DNA from: JACCZH01 sp963729445
Lineage (GTDB): Bacteria; Chloroflexota; Chloroflexia; Thermomicrobiales; CFX8
Direction of reading: 5' to 3'
NCBI GenBank assembly: GCA_963729445.1
Contig: CAVSNU010000002.1
Location: 992,001 to 1,056,000 of the forward strand
DNA: 64,000 nucleotides
The position numbers and the translations under genes were made by a program. A model generated the notes under the pieces. That model ran no database searches, had not been told where the DNA came from, and saw only the letters and a program-made list of their open reading frames with translations. Below, one piece after another: positions 27,377-36,459 of the stretch. Within the stretch, counting starts at the first letter, position 1; each line of letters opens with the position of its first letter.

Positions 27377-28417
27377 ATGGCTTCATCTGCCACAGACATC
27401 GTAGAGACGATGCGCTCGATGGAAAAGGATGAACTCCTCGAGCTTTACCGCCAGATGTACCTGATCCGCAGGTTCGAGGAGCGCGCCGCCGAACAGTATG
27501 CCTATGGCAAAATCGGCGGTTTTTTGCACCTCTATATCGGTGAGGAGGCCGTCGCCGTTGGCGCCATCCATGCTCTCACCGAACGGGACCACCTGGTCAC
27601 CCACTACCGCGACCACGGCTACGCGCTGGCGACCGGCGTCGAGCCGGGGCCGGCCATGGCCGAGCTGTTCGGTAAGGAGACCGGCACCACCCACGGCCGC
27701 GGCGGCTCGATGCACATGGTGAACCCGGAACGCAACTTCTGGGGCGGCTACGCCATCGTCGCCGGCCACATCCCATTGGCAACCGGCCTGGGACTGGCGA
27801 TCAAGTACCAGAAGCAGGATGCCGTCTCCATGGCTATTTTCGGCGACGGCTCCACCAACGCCGGCGCGTTCCACGAGGCGCTGAATATGGCCGCTGTCTG
27901 GAAGCTGCCGGTCATTTTCCTGTGCGAGAACAACCTCTACGGCATGGGCACCGCTGTTGAATATGTGTCTGCCGTGCCGCAGATGGCAACCAAGGCGCAG
28001 GCGTACAACATCCCCGCCGAGATCGTGGACGGCCAGGATGTGCTGGCGATGTATGAGGTCACCAAACGAGCGGTGGAACACTGCAAGTCCGGCCAGGGTC
28101 CCTTCTTTATTGAAGCGATGACCTACCGCTTCCGCGGCCACTCGATGGCCGACCCGGAGTCGTACCGCGACCGCGAGGAGATCGAGCAGTACCGCTCGCG
28201 AGATCCGATCATCATCTTCCGCGAGAAGCTGATTGATGCCAAGATCGCCGAGCAGGCCGATTTCGACAAGATCGACGAAGTAATCGAGCAGCAGATGGAA
28301 GAGGCGGTCAAGTTCGCCGACGACAGCAACTTCCCGGATCCCTCTACCCTGCATGAGCACATCTACGCCTCGACCGACGAGGTGTACGACCCTGAGCTGG
28401 AGGCGCGACGTGGCTAG
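27377..28417 (+). CDS. pdhA: Pyruvate/2-oxoacid dehydrogenase E1 component, alpha subunit
   Basis: A 346-residue thiamine-diphosphate enzyme. The GDGSTNAGAFHEALNMAAVW segment ending in CENN is the cofactor motif (GDG...NN). GGFLHLYIGEEAVAVGAI, THYRDHGYAL and TYRFRGHSMADPESYR are characteristic, the last being the phosphorylation-loop region. It decarboxylates pyruvate or a related 2-oxoacid (acetoin is possible) and passes the acyl group to E2. The ATG at 27377 begins MASSATDIV. It overlaps the E1beta start by eight bases; E2 follows. E3 is not in the window. Confidence 0.93.
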   Translation: MASSATDIVETMRSMEKDELLELYRQMYLIRRFEERAAEQYAYGKIGGFLHLYIGEEAVAVGAIHALTERDHLVTHYRDHGYALATGVEPGPAMAELFGKETGTTHGRGGSMHMVNPERNFWGGYAIVAGHIPLATGLGLAIKYQKQDAVSMAIFGDGSTNAGAFHEALNMAAVWKLPVIFLCENNLYGMGTAVEYVSAVPQMATKAQAYNIPAEIVDGQDVLAMYEVTKRAVEHCKSGQGPFFIEAMTYRFRGHSMADPESYRDREEIEQYRSRDPIIIFREKLIDAKIAEQADFDKIDEVIEQQMEEAVKFADDSNFPDPSTLHEHIYASTDEVYDPELEARRG

Positions 28418-29457
28418 TACCGCTGAAGATCTCAAGTATATGGAGGAGCTCGCGCGCTCCGGACCACAGCGCAACGCTGAGGGGCTGCGCGAGATCACCT
28501 ATCGCGACGCCCTGCGCGAGGCCATTGAAGAAGAGCTCGAGCGCGACCCGAACGTCCTGCTGATGGGCGAGGATATCGGGGCCTACGGCGGCTCCTACGT
28601 CGTGACTCGTGGCTTCCAGGAGAAATGGGGCCGCGAGCGGGTGATCGATACGCCGATTGCCGAGCTCGGCATCGTCGGCGCGGCGGTCGGCGCGGCCATG
28701 GGCGGCCTGCGGCCGGTGGTCGAGCTGATGACGATCAACTTCTCACTGCTCGCCATCGACCAGATCGTGAACCACGCCGCCAAGATCCATCACATGTTCG
28801 GCGGACAGTTCAAGGTGCCGATGGTCATCCGCACCGCTTCCGGCTGGGGCCAGCTCGGCGCGACCCACTCGCAGACGTTTGAGGGTTGGTACGCTCACAT
28901 TCCCGGCCTGCGAGTCGTCATGCCGTCGACGCCGATGGACGCCAAGGGCTTCCTCAAAGCGGCCATCCGCGGCGATGACCCGGTGCATGTTCATCGAGCA
29001 CTCGCTGATCTACCGCAACCGTGGTCCGGTGCCGGACGGCGACTACGTGCTTCCCCTGGAAGGCGCCGGTGTCCTGCGCGAGGGTACCGACATCACCATC
29101 GCTTCCTGGTCCCGCGGCGCCATCCTTGCCATGGGCGCAGCCGAGGAGCTTGAAAGAGAGGGGATCTCGGCGGAAGTAGTCGACATGCGAGTCATCCGTC
29201 CGCTGGACACCAACTTCGTCGCAGAGTCGGTCAAGAAGACCAACCGCCTGGTGATCGTCGAAGAGTCGTGGCGCACAATGGGCCTTGGCGCGGAGATTTC
29301 CGCCTCGGTCCAGGAGCGAGCCTTCGATTACCTGGACGCCCCAATTGGCCGGGTCGCCAGCCTCGAGGTTCCGATGCCCTACGCCAAGAACCTGGAGCGC
29401 ATGATCGTCCCGGGTAAAGATGAAGTCATTGCCGCCGTAAAGAAGGCGCTAGCGTAA
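28410..29457 (+). CDS. pdhB: Pyruvate/2-oxoacid dehydrogenase E1 component, beta subunit (one frameshift)
   Basis: About 348 residues after removing one C near 28985, where GATGACCCGGTG is followed by C-ATG-TTC-ATC (Val-Met-Phe-Ile). Family blocks: MGEDIGAYGGSYVVTRG, IGELGI-type IAELGIVGAAVGAAM, HHMFGGQFKVPMVIRTASG before the break, and AEVVDMRVIRPLDTN with VIVEESWRTMGLGAEI after it. Together with the alpha subunit it forms the heterotetrameric E1. GTG 28410 has GGAGG just upstream and overlaps the end of E1alpha. The break sits in the middle of a conserved region of an otherwise intact gene. Confidence 0.9.
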
Positions 29458-29478
29458 GATAGCGGTATGCCGTGGGAC

Positions 29479-29499
29479 GGGCGGCCAACCCGGCCGCCC
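29479..29499. repeat. GGGCGGCC palindrome between E1beta and E2
   Basis: An 8-bp perfect stem (GGGCGGCC and GGCCGCCC) with a 5-base loop, followed by a GTAGGGACGAGGCGCTGCC-type tract at 29522. Both look like dispersed intergenic units; no T-run is present, so it is not a classic terminator. Confidence 0.5.
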
Positions 29500-29592
29500 C
29501 TACGCCAGCAACCAATGGTCCGTAGGGACGAGGCGCTGCCTCGCCCGGCTCTCGCGCCGCAAACAAAATCGTAGCCAAGGAGGCTTGCTCAT

Positions 29593-30950
29593 ATGGCAAA
29601 AACCGTAGTCATGCCCCAGATGGGCTACGACATGGACGCCGGTACCCTGTTACGGTGGCTCAAGCAGGAGGGCGACCAGGTCGTGCGCGGCGAGCCTATC
29701 GCCGAAATCGAGACCGACAAAGTCAACATCGAGATCGAAGCGTTTGACAGCGGCGTGCTCCGCAAAACGCTGATCACCGAAGGCCAGACCGTGCCGGTGG
29801 GCGAAGCGATCGCCATCATCGGTGAGGAAGGCGAAGAGCTCGACGCCTCCGAGGGTGGCGACTCGAGGCGTCCACCGACGGCGCCGCTCCGCCACAGGCA
29901 ACCCGAGATGAGATCGCGAGCGAGTCAATGGCTCCACCGGTGGCCGCAACCGCATCCCCGACGATCGAGCGTGAAGCGTCGCAGACCGCCGACTGCGCAG
30001 CCGCAAGTTGTCGACCGTGAGCCCGGCGAGCGCATCCGCGCCTCGCCGCTGGTGCGCCGCCTCTCCGAGGAGCACGGCATCGACCTGTCGCACGTCAACG
30101 GCACCGGCCCACACGGCCGCATCGTCAAGCGCGACATCGAGGGCATGATGACCGGCGCGGTCGCCAAGCCAGCTGCCCAGCCCGAGGAAGTCGCGGCAGC
30201 GGCCGAGCGGCGCCAGCTCCGAGCCCGGCACCAGAACCCGTCCCAACCCAGGGCGGCGAAACCGTCGAGCTCACGCGCATCCGCCAGACCATCGGCAAGC
30301 GCATGAGCCAGTCGTTCCGCGACGTGCCGCACTTCTACGTCAGCGTCCAGATCAACATGGACGCGGCGCTTGCGCTGCGTCAAGCAGGTCAACGTTTCAC
30401 TGGACGACGAGAGCAAGATCTCGGTCAACGACCTGGTCGTCAAGGCAACCGCCATGGCGCTGCGCGAAGTTCCCGGTGCTCAACGCCAGCTATGTCGACG
30501 GCAAGATGGAGCTGCACGACAACATCGACATCAACATCGCCGTCGCCATCGAGGGCGGCTTGATCAGCCCGTTCATCCCAGAGCGCCGACAAGAAGTCAC
30601 TTGGCGAGATCGCCCGCATGACCAAGGACCTTGGCCGCCGGGCGCAGGAGGGCAAGCTCAAGCCGGACGAGTACGCCGGTGGCACGTTCACCATCAGCAA
30701 CCTCGGCATGTTCGGCGAGATCGACAGCTTCCTGGCCATCATCAACCCGCCCCAGGCCGGCATCCTGGCCATCGGCACCGCCATCAAGCAGCCGGTCTGG
30801 AACCCCGACACCGAGGAGTTCGAGCCCGTCTCCCGCATGTCCACCACCATGTCCGCCGACCACCGCCTCACCGACGGCGCGGAGGTCGCCCGCTACCTCG
30901 ACGAGCTCAAGGGCTTGTTGGAGAACCCAATGCGGTTGCTGGTGGGGTAA
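29593..30950 (+). CDS. Dihydrolipoamide acyltransferase E2 (about six frameshifts)
   Basis: Frame-corrected length is about 452 residues. Lipoyl domain ~1-80 (VVMPQMGYDMDAGTLLRWLK and the lipoylated ETDKVNIEIEA), a linker, the peripheral-subunit-binding domain (RASPLVRRLSEEHGIDLSHV with GTGPHGRIVKRDI), then the acyltransferase core: RQTIGKRMSQSFRDVPHFYV, EGGLISPFIP, GGTFTISNLGMFGEIDSF and STTMSADHRLTDGAEVARYL (catalytic His). Frames change near 29865, 30000, 30210, 30383, 30472 and 30585. The 29865-30000 stretch translates as a proper Ala/Pro linker in another frame. AGGAGG precedes the ATG. Whether this many breaks reflect error or real inactivation cannot be decided here. Confidence 0.85.
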
Positions 30951-30978
30951 GAGACGCGTTACAGTTCGGATCGTAAGC

Positions 30979-31007
30979 AGAGCCGGCGCGGTTGCGCCGG
31001 CTCTTTT
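30979..31007 (+). terminator. Intrinsic terminator of the dehydrogenase operon
   Basis: An 11-bp stem (AGAGCCGGCGC, loop GGTT) followed by TTTT, 30 bp after the E2 stop codon. Confidence 0.92.
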
Positions 31008-31033
31008 CGTAGATTCAGTTTGACCAGAGATCA

Positions 31034-31567
31034 CTACTGGCCGGCAACCTCGACCGTCCCTTGACCGTCTCTCTGCCTAGCTCGATTTGTGACCTCCGCG
31101 TAATCCCAGAGGCCCATCGCCGGAATCGTGACACCGAGCGTGGTCAGCATCGTGCAGATCTGGGAGCGGTGATCGCTGCCATGATGGATCACCTGCGCCA
31201 GCACCACGCCGGCTGGCACGTCACGGACGTTTCCATCTTCCCAATCGATCGCGAAGGTTCGTTCAGCGTCAAAGGGATCTTCGAGGAATCGATCCCACCG
31301 GGCGGCAAGATCGTCGTTTCGTCGCATGAGCTCAGCGATGTCCGGCGAATCGTCGGCGAGCCCAAGCCACTGCGGTTCGACGCCAGTGAGCCGCCGGTAG
31401 TATCCCGACTCAGACGATACGATGTGCCTGAACGTCGCGATGATGCTTCCATGGGTTCCAATTGCGGTTGTTTGTAACTGGGGGTCCGTAAGTTCCTGGC
31501 ATATCTTGAGCAGCTCATGGCTTGCCCATGCGTTATGTCGAAAGCAGTCGATCAACCCATCGTTCAT
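31034..31567 (-). CDS. DinB family protein
   Basis: A 177-residue four-helix-bundle protein. The first helix begins FRHNAWASHELLKICQEL, a middle segment has GSIIATFRHIVSSESGYYRRL, and the late block VIHHGSDHRSQICTML supplies the conserved HHxxDHR-type metal ligands of the DinB superfamily. Members act as metal-dependent thiol transferases (bacillithiol or mycothiol type) or as uncharacterised stress proteins. It is convergent with the E2 gene, and the terminator lies between them. It is part of the block between the intact E2 gene and the displaced E2 fragment. Confidence 0.85.
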   Translation of the reverse strand: MNDGLIDCFRHNAWASHELLKICQELTDPQLQTTAIGTHGSIIATFRHIVSSESGYYRRLTGVEPQWLGLADDSPDIAELMRRNDDLAARWDRFLEDPFDAERTFAIDWEDGNVRDVPAGVVLAQVIHHGSDHRSQICTMLTTLGVTIPAMGLWDYAEVTNRARQRDGQGTVEVAGQ

Positions 31568-32092
31568 GTGTCATCCTCACAAATTTGAGCACTACCCGGC
31601 TGAAGTCGTTCGGGTAGGCAGGCGAACGGGCTCCAACGTCGGGAATGAGCAACGCGGAATGCGCCCGATCCTCAGTCGGAGCTGGACGTGATTGCGCTAT
31701 GCAGTCCCGGTCTAGAGCTTCGGCGGTTGTATCGGATTGTTCAGATCCGCGCCCTTGTTAGCCACTCTACGTCCCCTGTCCTGGTCCGTTGCCTGCTTTG
31801 TGAGCCATGCTTCATAGAGAGGCCCGATTCTAGCAGTTGCCAAGCTCAATATCAGATTCGATCTTGGGCACGTGCTGCTCGGCTGAGGAATGCGGGTCAG
31901 CCTGCTCTACTGAGCCAGACCAATATTCAGGAAATGCGTTAGCCTTTGTCGAATTTTCATCACTTCGTTCGACTACTTGGTAGGAACGACGCAAACCGCG
32001 CCGCAAGCGTGCCCGGAAAGGAGGATTTTCGCTTCCGGCGTACAGATGAAACATCGGAATTGATCGACCGATTCAATAACAAGGAGACTTCC
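31568..32092. other. Intergenic region without a convincing gene
   Basis: About 525 bp. I see no clear gene, repeat or hairpin. The end carries AAGGAG, the ribosome site of the VOC gene. Confidence 0.5.
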
Positions 32093-32518
32093 ATGGCTCA
32101 CGTCAGCACCTACCTCAATTTCGAGCGGAGCACCGAGGAGGCGTTCACCTTCTACAAGTCCGTCTTTGGCACCGAGTTCATCGGCGGCATCATGCGCCAC
32201 GGCGATGTACCGGGGGCAGAGCTCCCTGATGAAGACAAGCAGCTGGTTATGAACGTGCAGCTGCCGATTCTGGGCGGCCACATCCTCATGGGGACGGACA
32301 TCCCCAAATCCATGGGCATGGAGCTGAAACAGGGCAACAATATACAAATCACCCTGCACCCGGATACCCGAGCCGAGGCCGACGCGCTGCACGCCGCGCT
32401 GTCCGCTGGCGGCGAACCGGGTACCCCAATGCAGGAGATGTTCTGGGGCGACTATTATGGAGACCTGGTCGACAAGTTCGGCGTCCACTGGCTGATTAAC
32501 TGCGATAACTCGTCGTAG
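32093..32518 (+). CDS. PhnB-like VOC family protein
   Basis: A 141-residue single-unit vicinal-oxygen-chelate protein of the PhnB/3-demethylubiquinone-methyltransferase-like type. It starts VSTYLNFERSTEEAFTFYKS, contains HGDVPGAELPDEDKQLVMNV and HILMGTD, and ends GDYYGDLVDKFGVHWLIN, matching the family's beta-alpha-beta-beta-beta repeats. Biochemical role unknown. ATG 32093 follows AAGGAG; the longer open frame from 31946 has no support. A terminator follows. Confidence 0.88.
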   Translation: MAHVSTYLNFERSTEEAFTFYKSVFGTEFIGGIMRHGDVPGAELPDEDKQLVMNVQLPILGGHILMGTDIPKSMGMELKQGNNIQITLHPDTRAEADALHAALSAGGEPGTPMQEMFWGDYYGDLVDKFGVHWLINCDNSS

Positions 32519-32596
32519 AGCGCTGTCTCCTCTCTATTCCTGTCAACAGCTGCCGATGTGGCAGGGATAGACCTCGACACAAACCAGACTTCTCAA

Positions 32597-32624
32597 AGGA
32601 GCCGGGGCACTTGCCCCGGCTCCT
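32597..32624 (+). terminator. Intrinsic terminator of the VOC gene
   Basis: A 12-bp stem (AGGAGCCGGGGC with its complement) and a short loop followed by TTCT. Confidence 0.88.
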
Positions 32625-32731
32625 TCTGGTGTTGGGCATTGGACGCATCCCGCCAGTCAACTTGCCCCAAATGGGGACGGCTGATGGCCGAGTCTGCATC
32701 GGGATGAGCAAGCGTTCGTGAAGGGCGCTGT

Positions 32732-32740
32732 TGCTATACT
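32732..32740 (+). promoter_or_regulatory. Extended -10 element upstream of the 2-hydroxyacid dehydrogenase
   Basis: TGCTATACT fits an extended -10 (TGnTATACT), 61 bp before the dehydrogenase ATG. No convincing -35 is present, as is common for this promoter type. Confidence 0.4.
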
Positions 32741-32800
32741 GCGCCGGATAGCGAATTGCTCAGTTGAACGTGCCGGATGACATGATTGGCGCATAGACTC

Positions 32801-33772
32801 ATGAACGTTGCCATCCTGGATGACTACTTCAATACGTTGCCCACCTTGCCGAGTTTTCGGAAGCTCGACGGGTTTGATGTCACGGTCTGGAACGACCATG
32901 TGCAGGATACTGACATCCTGGCCGAGCGGCTGAAGGATGCCGAGGTCCTCGTTCTGTTTCGGGAACGAACCAGCATTACCGCTGAGTTACTGGACCAGCT
33001 GCCGAAGCTGAAACTCATCAGCCAGCGTAGCGTGTACCCGCACGTCGATGTCGAAGCCTGCACCCGTAATGGCGTGCTGCTCTGTTCCAACATGCATGCC
33101 GGGGCGCCGTCATACGGAGCGGCGGAACTTACCTGGGGGCTAATCCTCGCATCAATGCGGCAGATTCCCGCGCAGTTCGCCTCGCTCAAGGCAGGCAACT
33201 GGCAGATGGGTGTCGGCAAGACGTTGCGCGGCCGGACGCTCGGGATCTACGGGTATGGCCGGATCGGACAAGCGGTGGCCGGCTATGCCAATGCGTTTGG
33301 GATGGACGTGCATTGGTGGTCATCCGACGAAGGCCGCGAGCGGGCCAAGGCGAACGGGGAGATCGTGGCTGAGAGCCGCGAGGGATTCTTCTCGGAATCG
33401 GATGTAGTTAGCGTTCATGTGCGCTTGAACCCGGAGACCCGCGGCCTCATTACGCTGGACGACCTACTCAGCATGCGGACCGATGCACTCTTTGTGAACA
33501 CGTCGCGGGCTGGACTCGTCGAATCCGGGGCGCTGGTCGAGGCGCTTGGGGCAGGCCGTCCCGGGTTTGCCGCCGTCGATGTCTTTGACAAGGAGCCGCT
33601 TACCGACCCGGCCGATCCATTCATCTCTCATCCAAACGTGATCGCCACCCCTCACATCGGCTACGTCACCGAGGACGAGCTGGAGCTGCAGTTCTCAGAC
33701 ATCTACGATCAGATTCTGGCCTTCGCCAGCGGCAAGCCAATACACATGATCAACCCGGAAGCAGCCCGCTAG
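32801..33772 (+). CDS. D-isomer-specific 2-hydroxyacid dehydrogenase
   Basis: A 323-residue NAD-dependent dehydrogenase of the phosphoglycerate-dehydrogenase superfamily. GKTLRGRTLGIYGYGRIGQA is the Rossmann loop. Catalytic Arg, Glu and His fall in VHVRLNPETRG, FDKEPLT and ATPHIGYVT. It reduces a 2-oxoacid to a D-2-hydroxyacid or the reverse; the sequence does not specify the substrate. Start at ATG 32801 (MNVAILDDYFN); TTG 32786 would add five residues. It is the last gene of the block ending at the displaced E2 fragment. Confidence 0.9.
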   Translation: MNVAILDDYFNTLPTLPSFRKLDGFDVTVWNDHVQDTDILAERLKDAEVLVLFRERTSITAELLDQLPKLKLISQRSVYPHVDVEACTRNGVLLCSNMHAGAPSYGAAELTWGLILASMRQIPAQFASLKAGNWQMGVGKTLRGRTLGIYGYGRIGQAVAGYANAFGMDVHWWSSDEGRERAKANGEIVAESREGFFSESDVVSVHVRLNPETRGLITLDDLLSMRTDALFVNTSRAGLVESGALVEALGAGRPGFAAVDVFDKEPLTDPADPFISHPNVIATPHIGYVTEDELELQFSDIYDQILAFASGKPIHMINPEAAR

Positions 33773-33780
33773 CCCGGCGT

Positions 33781-33910
33781 ATCCGAAGAGTTCGAACCCA
33801 TCTCCCGCATGTCCGCCGACTACCGCCTCATCGCCGGCGCGGAGGTCACCCGCTACCTTGACGAGCTCTAGGGCGTGGTAGAGAACCCGATGCGGTTGCT
33901 GGTGAGGTAA
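33781..33910 (+). pseudogene. Displaced second copy of the E2 3' end
   Basis: Aligns with bases 30811-30952 of the E2 gene at about 88% by eye. It encodes EEFEPISRMSADYRLIAGAE, an in-frame deletion of nine bases removes three residues, and a TAG interrupts the frame before ENPMRLLV and the terminal stop. The last 15 bases before the end (ATGCGGTTGCTGGTG) are identical. It has the same orientation as the intact gene, 2,960 bp away. The DinB, VOC and dehydrogenase genes lie between the two copies. Confidence 0.87.
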
Positions 33911-34104
33911 GGACGCGAGTTTCACATTGGCTGACACTTCGGAGGGCCACGCGCTGTGTATGGCCCCTTATTCTGTGACTGAGTCTGGGGCAAGCATGTT
34001 GCGCTCCGTAAACGGCAGGATCTCCATCATCTCGCCCTATTAATCCTTGGCTCTGGTATTGTCAGTTTGGGAACAGTGGTTCTAGGCGGGAAGGTGTTAC
34101 CCAC

Positions 34105-34722
34105 ATGGCGAGCCGTTACGAACGTGCAGTGCAACAAGCCGAGAACCATACGCATCTCAGCAAGGCTCTATCGGCAACTCTACGCTTGGCTGTCGAGGCA
34201 GGCGATGAGGAGCTTTCCGACTGGGTTCAATTGGAACTGCTGGATTACGTGCAGGGTACCCCTGGAATGACGAACCAGACTGTAGTTCCGGTGTATCGAA
34301 CGGTGGTCGGCCAATGGTTCGATGAGTACGGGCGACCCTTGGTACTGACCCAGTCATAATTGGTCTTCATAAATGAGACTAGGCTTAGGCACGGAGTGGT
34401 GGAGCTTGAGAGCTTTGCAGGGGCAAACGGTCTTCTCGCGCTACGCCTGCCGGAGTTTTCGGAAATCATCAAGCAGAAACTAGAGGTGGATGTCTCAATA
34501 TATAAATTTGGTACCGCCGCCATTCCCCCGATCCTTGCAAACATTCGGGCACAATTGCTCCACCGTTTGGTAGTCCATCGTGACAAACTTGAGCAGGCAA
34601 CCATATCCCAAAGCAAATCTGGCGAAGAAGACATCCTAGAGCTTCGTCCAAACATCTATGGAGTAGGCATCAATGTGAGAGCACTCTTGAGGCGCTGGCG
34701 ATCAGCGTCGAGGCAAGAGTAG
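34105..34722 (+). CDS. AbiTii-like protein interrupted by an in-frame TAA
   Basis: Two segments in the same frame (34105-34359 and 34360-34722) together give about 205 residues with one TAA at 34357-34359. The first part (LSDWVQLELLDYVQG, VVPVYRTVVGQWFDEYGRPL) and the second (VELESFAGANGLLALRLPEF, IPPILANIRAQLLHRLVVHR) together resemble the AbiTii domain found in phage-defence loci. GGAAGG stands nine bases before the ATG. The second segment alone starts at TTG without a ribosome site, so it is probably not independent. The stop is either a real nonsense mutation or an error. Lower GC than its neighbours. The 290 bp after it hold nothing I recognise. Confidence 0.6.
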
Positions 34723-35014
34723 TCACCCACGAGAAATGCCGTTGGTCCGAGAAAGTGGCCGGTTCACTGGGGACTAGGAGATGATCCGCTCGATCATATG
34801 TTCGGCTACGAAACGGAACTCCACTTCGATGTCCCGATGGCTCCCCACACGGACGGACCGTAGCATTCGCGGCGGCGAGGTCGTGACTTAGACGATGTCG
34901 GTGGAACCATGTGCGAAGTATGACGTTCGCAGAACAACAATTCAGTGACATGTACAATCAAACTGAACCCATAGCTGAACGCGTTGGGGAGCGAGTTGTT
35001 ACGCGCTTTTCGAA

Positions 35015-35833
35015 ATGGGCCGAGACTTGATCGACGTGGACAATATCAAGGCAGTGTGGCTTACGGTCTTTTATAGCCATCCTACGCATGAACTTTCGAA
35101 TCCGTTCCATGCAACGTGGACTGTTCGGCTTCGCGGAGATCGAGCAGATCTCGTTCACTTGCCTGGGCGATTCTCGTCCGGCCCGATCCAGGTCGTCGAA
35201 GAGTCGGATCAATATTATCTTCACTCAAACGAACTAGAGGATGTTCAAGTCATCGGAGACGCTAGGGAACGAGTATGCAGGTTGGTCGACTCGATGAACG
35301 GGGCATTGGCTCTGCTCGTACCCGGTTACAAACCGATCGAAGCGTATTCGCTTGAAACCAAGACCGCTGACGGAAGTTTCGCCGTCTGCAATCGAGCTTC
35401 AGAGATGGTGACATTCCGGGAGCCCGTGCTCGACGCAGGTTTACTCCTAGATGATACTGCGCCTCGACTGGTATCACTGAGCGACGAGGACCCCGCAGTC
35501 GCCGACGTCCTTCGACTACTCGGTAAAGGGCGTCCCGACGCTGTCACCCTTTACAAACTCTACGAGATTATTAGTGATGATGTGGGCGGGGACAGCGTCA
35601 TCACCAAGGTCCACCAATGGGTGAGCCGCACAGAGCTCGCTCGTTTCACAAATTCGCTCAACAATCGTAAGGTCCTAGGCGACGATGCTCGGCATGCGAC
35701 GCAGAAGTTCTCCCCTCCTCGCAATCCCATGTCGCTAGATGACGCTCTTACATTTGTGCGTAAACTAATCATCAACTGGCTACATACAAAGGTCGCCTCC
35801 GGAATAAGAGACGGTTCCACAACTCAGATATGA
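35015..35833 (+). CDS. Uncharacterised protein in a probable defence region
   Basis: A 272-residue soluble protein that I do not recognise. The first half is strand-rich (AVWLTVFYSHPTHELSN, WTVRLRGDRADLVHL), and the second half is helical (AVADVLRLLGKGRPDAVTLY, KLYEIISDDVGGDSVITKV) with RHATQKFSPPRNPMSLDDAL near the end. The helical DAVTLYKLYEII part resembles domains of proteins of unknown function in abortive-infection loci, but no motif is decisive. There is no ribosome site at ATG 35015. Reduced GC, shared with the AbiTii-like gene upstream. A strong terminator follows immediately. Confidence 0.65.
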   Translation: MGRDLIDVDNIKAVWLTVFYSHPTHELSNPFHATWTVRLRGDRADLVHLPGRFSSGPIQVVEESDQYYLHSNELEDVQVIGDARERVCRLVDSMNGALALLVPGYKPIEAYSLETKTADGSFAVCNRASEMVTFREPVLDAGLLLDDTAPRLVSLSDEDPAVADVLRLLGKGRPDAVTLYKLYEIISDDVGGDSVITKVHQWVSRTELARFTNSLNNRKVLGDDARHATQKFSPPRNPMSLDDALTFVRKLIINWLHTKVASGIRDGSTTQI

Positions 35834-35836
35834 AAA

Positions 35837-35864
35837 AAGGGGCGACGCATTGTGCGTCGCCCCT
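35837..35864 (+). terminator. Intrinsic terminator
   Basis: A 12-bp stem (AAGGGGCGACGCA region and its complement) after an A-run, four bases past the stop. A near-identical GGGCGACGCG hairpin occurs at 52120-52146. Confidence 0.88.
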
Positions 35865-35925
35865 TCTCCATTACAGTGTCTGGGGACACGTAAATTGCAC
35901 TGGAAAGCAAGACGGCGTCTTGGTA

Positions 35926-36459
35926 TCAAAGCGTGATCATGGCACGCGGACGGACGGCGATCGGGTGGTCGGGGTGGGCCATCTGTCCCAGGGTGAGGTT
36001 GTGGTGCGCGATGATCTGTGCTGCCGAGAGGGTGGTGTTGTCTTCCGTCGTGTGGCCGTCCGCGACGAGGGTGACATCGAAGCCCTCGCTGATCGCGCGG
36101 CGGCAGGTCGCGTCCACGCAGTACTCGGTCTGCATGCCCGTGATGACGAGGTGCCGCACGCCACGCGCCGCCAGCTCTTGCCCGAGCGGTGTCCCGTAGA
36201 AGGCATCCGAGGCGCGCTTATGGATGACCAACTCCCCCTCCGCCGGGGTGAGCGCGGGGTGGAACTGCCAGTCTGGTGCCCCGTGCCGCATCGGGGGGTA
36301 ATCCTCCTCCTCGTGCTGGATGAAGACGACGGGCGTCCCGTTGGTCCGCGCCTCCGCCACCAGGTCCGCGAGTCGCGCCACCACGTCGTGTTTCTGGTAC
36401 GCGCCCTCTACCAGCCCGACCTGCATATCGATCACCAGCAGCACGGTGTCGCCCACCAT
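35926..36459 (-). CDS. Isochorismatase-like cysteine hydrolase
   Basis: A 177-residue hydrolase. VLLVIDMQVG holds the catalytic Asp, VIHKRASDAFYGTPL the Lys, and VITGMQTEYCVDATCRRA the nucleophilic Cys with the preceding cis-peptide region. Family members hydrolyse isochorismate, nicotinamide or other amides; this subtype (FIQHEEEDYPPMRHG) is common among uncharacterised cysteine hydrolases. AAGGAGG lies seven bases before ATG 36459. The longer open frame to 36573 has no conserved sequence. Convergent with the unknown gene; independent transcription unit. Confidence 0.9.
   Translation of the reverse strand: MVGDTVLLVIDMQVGLVEGAYQKHDVVARLADLVAEARTNGTPVVFIQHEEEDYPPMRHGAPDWQFHPALTPAEGELVIHKRASDAFYGTPLGQELAARGVRHLVITGMQTEYCVDATCRRAISEGFDVTLVADGHTTEDNTTLSAAQIIAHHNLTLGQMAHPDHPIAVRPRAMITL

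Noticed and set aside
27383..28498. 371-codon minus-strand frame opposite E1alpha
   Set aside because: Antisense to a clear dehydrogenase subunit; no family match.
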